This document shows positions 5,689-6,526 of a stretch of DNA of 6,526 nucleotides, one piece after another; positions within the stretch are counted from its first letter, which is position 1; each line of letters starts with the position of its first letter. The translations under genes were made by a program, and so were the position numbers. The stretch covers positions 1 through 6,526 of the forward strand of contig JALSNB010000355.1 in NCBI GenBank assembly GCA_026987225.1, in the 5' to 3' direction. The DNA comes from Caldisericaceae bacterium (GTDB lineage: Bacteria; Caldisericota; Caldisericia; Caldisericales; Caldisericaceae). A model generated the notes under the pieces. The model saw nothing but the letters and a program-made list of their open reading frames with translations. It was not told where the DNA came from and made no database searches.

Positions 5689-6526
5689 CCCGCTTTCTTT
5701 TTGTACTTGACGGAATACCAAGCATTTTTCTGTATTTTACTATGGTTCTTCTTTTTATATCGATACCTTTCGCTCTTAGAATATGGGTAATGTCGTCATC
5801 GCTATAGGGCTTGCTTTTGTCTTCTCCTTTTATAATTTCTTTTATTGCCGTTTTTACCTCTTCATCGTTAAAGCCTCTTCCTTTGTGCTGAATAAAGAAC
5901 CTCAACGGGAAAACTCCGACAGGGGTTTCTATGTATTTATTTTGCACAAGCCTTGATATAACGGAAACATTACTGTTTAGCTCTTTGGCAATTTCGTCAA
6001 GGCTGTGTTTTGTAGGAAAGCCAACCGTTTTTTTTAAAAAATCTCTTTCTTTTTCTGCAATAAATTTTCCTATACCGAGAAGTAATGCATCTCTTTCTTC
6101 TATGGATTGTTTTGTCCATCTGGCCCTGTCGGCAAGTTCTTTCAGGCTGTTATCATTCCCTTTTATCATCTCTATGTATTTTTCGTTTATATGAAAGTTT
6201 CTCCTGAATTTTTTGTTGAGCTCCACCAAAAATTTGCCATCTACTTCTTTTATAACAATATCCGGTATCGTGTATTTAATCTTTTCTTTCTGAAATGCGT
6301 ATCCCGGTGCCGCAGTAAGGTGGGATATCTTTTCTTTCAACGTTTTCAGAGTTTCAGTATTGAGTTTTGTTTCCTTTGAAATTTCTTTGAATTTTTCGTT
6401 GGCAAGTTCATACAAGTGATGCAAAATCACGTGCTTGATTTTGGGGCTTAACGGACTTTCGTTTTCCAACTGCAAAACAAAGCATTCAGGCAAATTCCTT
6501 GCCGCTATTCCCGGCGGATCTAATGA
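5681..6526 (-). CDS. rpoN: RNA polymerase sigma-54 factor (RpoN), 5'-truncated
   Basis: The frame is open from the right edge to TAA at 5681-5683, giving 281 residues; full RpoN is about 420-480, so the N-terminal activator-interacting region and part of the core-binding region are outside. The fragment opens with LDPPGIAARNLPEC, the conserved start of the central region. Next come RARWTKQSIEERDALLL and a KERDFLKK segment. A helix-turn-helix region follows, SLDEIAKELNSNVSVISRLV, continuing to NKYIETPVGVF. At the C-terminus is the RpoN box, RRTIVKYR (about 5729-5752), which contacts the -24 element. The TTG at 6493 is internal Leu, not a start. Sigma-54 directs activator-dependent transcription, often of nitrogen, motility or accessory energy genes. 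A segment that usually reads like NPRPG is here TAAPG, a mild divergence. No -24/-12 element was seen in the adjacent gap upstream of gap. Confidence 0.95.
   Translation of the reverse strand, partial: SLDPPGIAARNLPECFVLQLENESPLSPKIKHVILHHLYELANEKFKEISKETKLNTETLKTLKEKISHLTAAPGYAFQKEKIKYTIPDIVIKEVDGKFLVELNKKFRRNFHINEKYIEMIKGNDNSLKELADRARWTKQSIEERDALLLGIGKFIAEKERDFLKKTVGFPTKHSLDEIAKELNSNVSVISRLVQNKYIETPVGVFPLRFFIQHKGRGFNDEEVKTAIKEIIKGEDKSKPYSDDDITHILRAKGIDIKRRTIVKYRKMLGIPSSTKRKRVD

Noticed and set aside
1..6526. CRISPR array, insertion sequence, prophage or defence genes
   Set aside because: No spaced repeats, terminal inverted repeats, transposase or phage-like genes were seen; all long frames are accounted for by core genes.

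Overview
The window comes from a moderately low-GC bacterium that probably fixes CO2 by the reductive (reverse) TCA cycle. The evidence is a two-gene aclB-aclA locus encoding the bacterial two-subunit ATP-citrate lyase, the marker enzyme of that cycle. Autotrophs with this enzyme include Aquificota, Campylobacterota, Chlorobiota and some other lineages. A sigma-54 gene, tRNAs with encoded CCA ends, and gluconeogenic gap/pgk genes fit a chemolithoautotroph, but the phylum cannot be settled by reading alone.

Layout. On the plus strand, aclB (5' end outside the window) overlaps aclA by 14 bp. aclA is followed by a strong hairpin terminator at about 2682-2721. On the minus strand, read from the right edge, come rpoN (5' end outside the window), gap, pgk, secG and then tRNA-Leu, tRNA-Val and tRNA-Phe. 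The two groups converge on the hairpin, which has a T-run on both sides and could stop transcription from either direction. Two sigma-70-like promoters can be read on the minus strand. One overlaps the rpoN stop and drives gap-pgk. The other lies in the pgk-secG gap and drives secG plus the three tRNAs. There is no stretch over 300 bp without a gene; the longest is the AT-rich 2656-2839 gap.

How the genes fit together. ATP-citrate lyase splits citrate into acetyl-CoA and oxaloacetate. Acetyl-CoA carbon goes on through pyruvate and PEP, and Pgk and GAPDH then run in the gluconeogenic direction to make triose phosphates. secG (a SecYEG channel subunit) next to gap-pgk is a common bacterial arrangement, but the tpiA gene that often sits between pgk and secG is absent here. 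The tRNA genes start 13 bp after the secG stop, so secG mRNA and tRNA precursor are probably one transcript.

Most notable point. The tRNA-Leu folds with anticodon AAG rather than the GAG usual in bacteria. It occupies the secG-adjacent position that tRNA-Leu(GAG) has in enterobacteria. I found no obviously new multi-gene system; this is mostly ordinary core metabolism with a few details worth checking.
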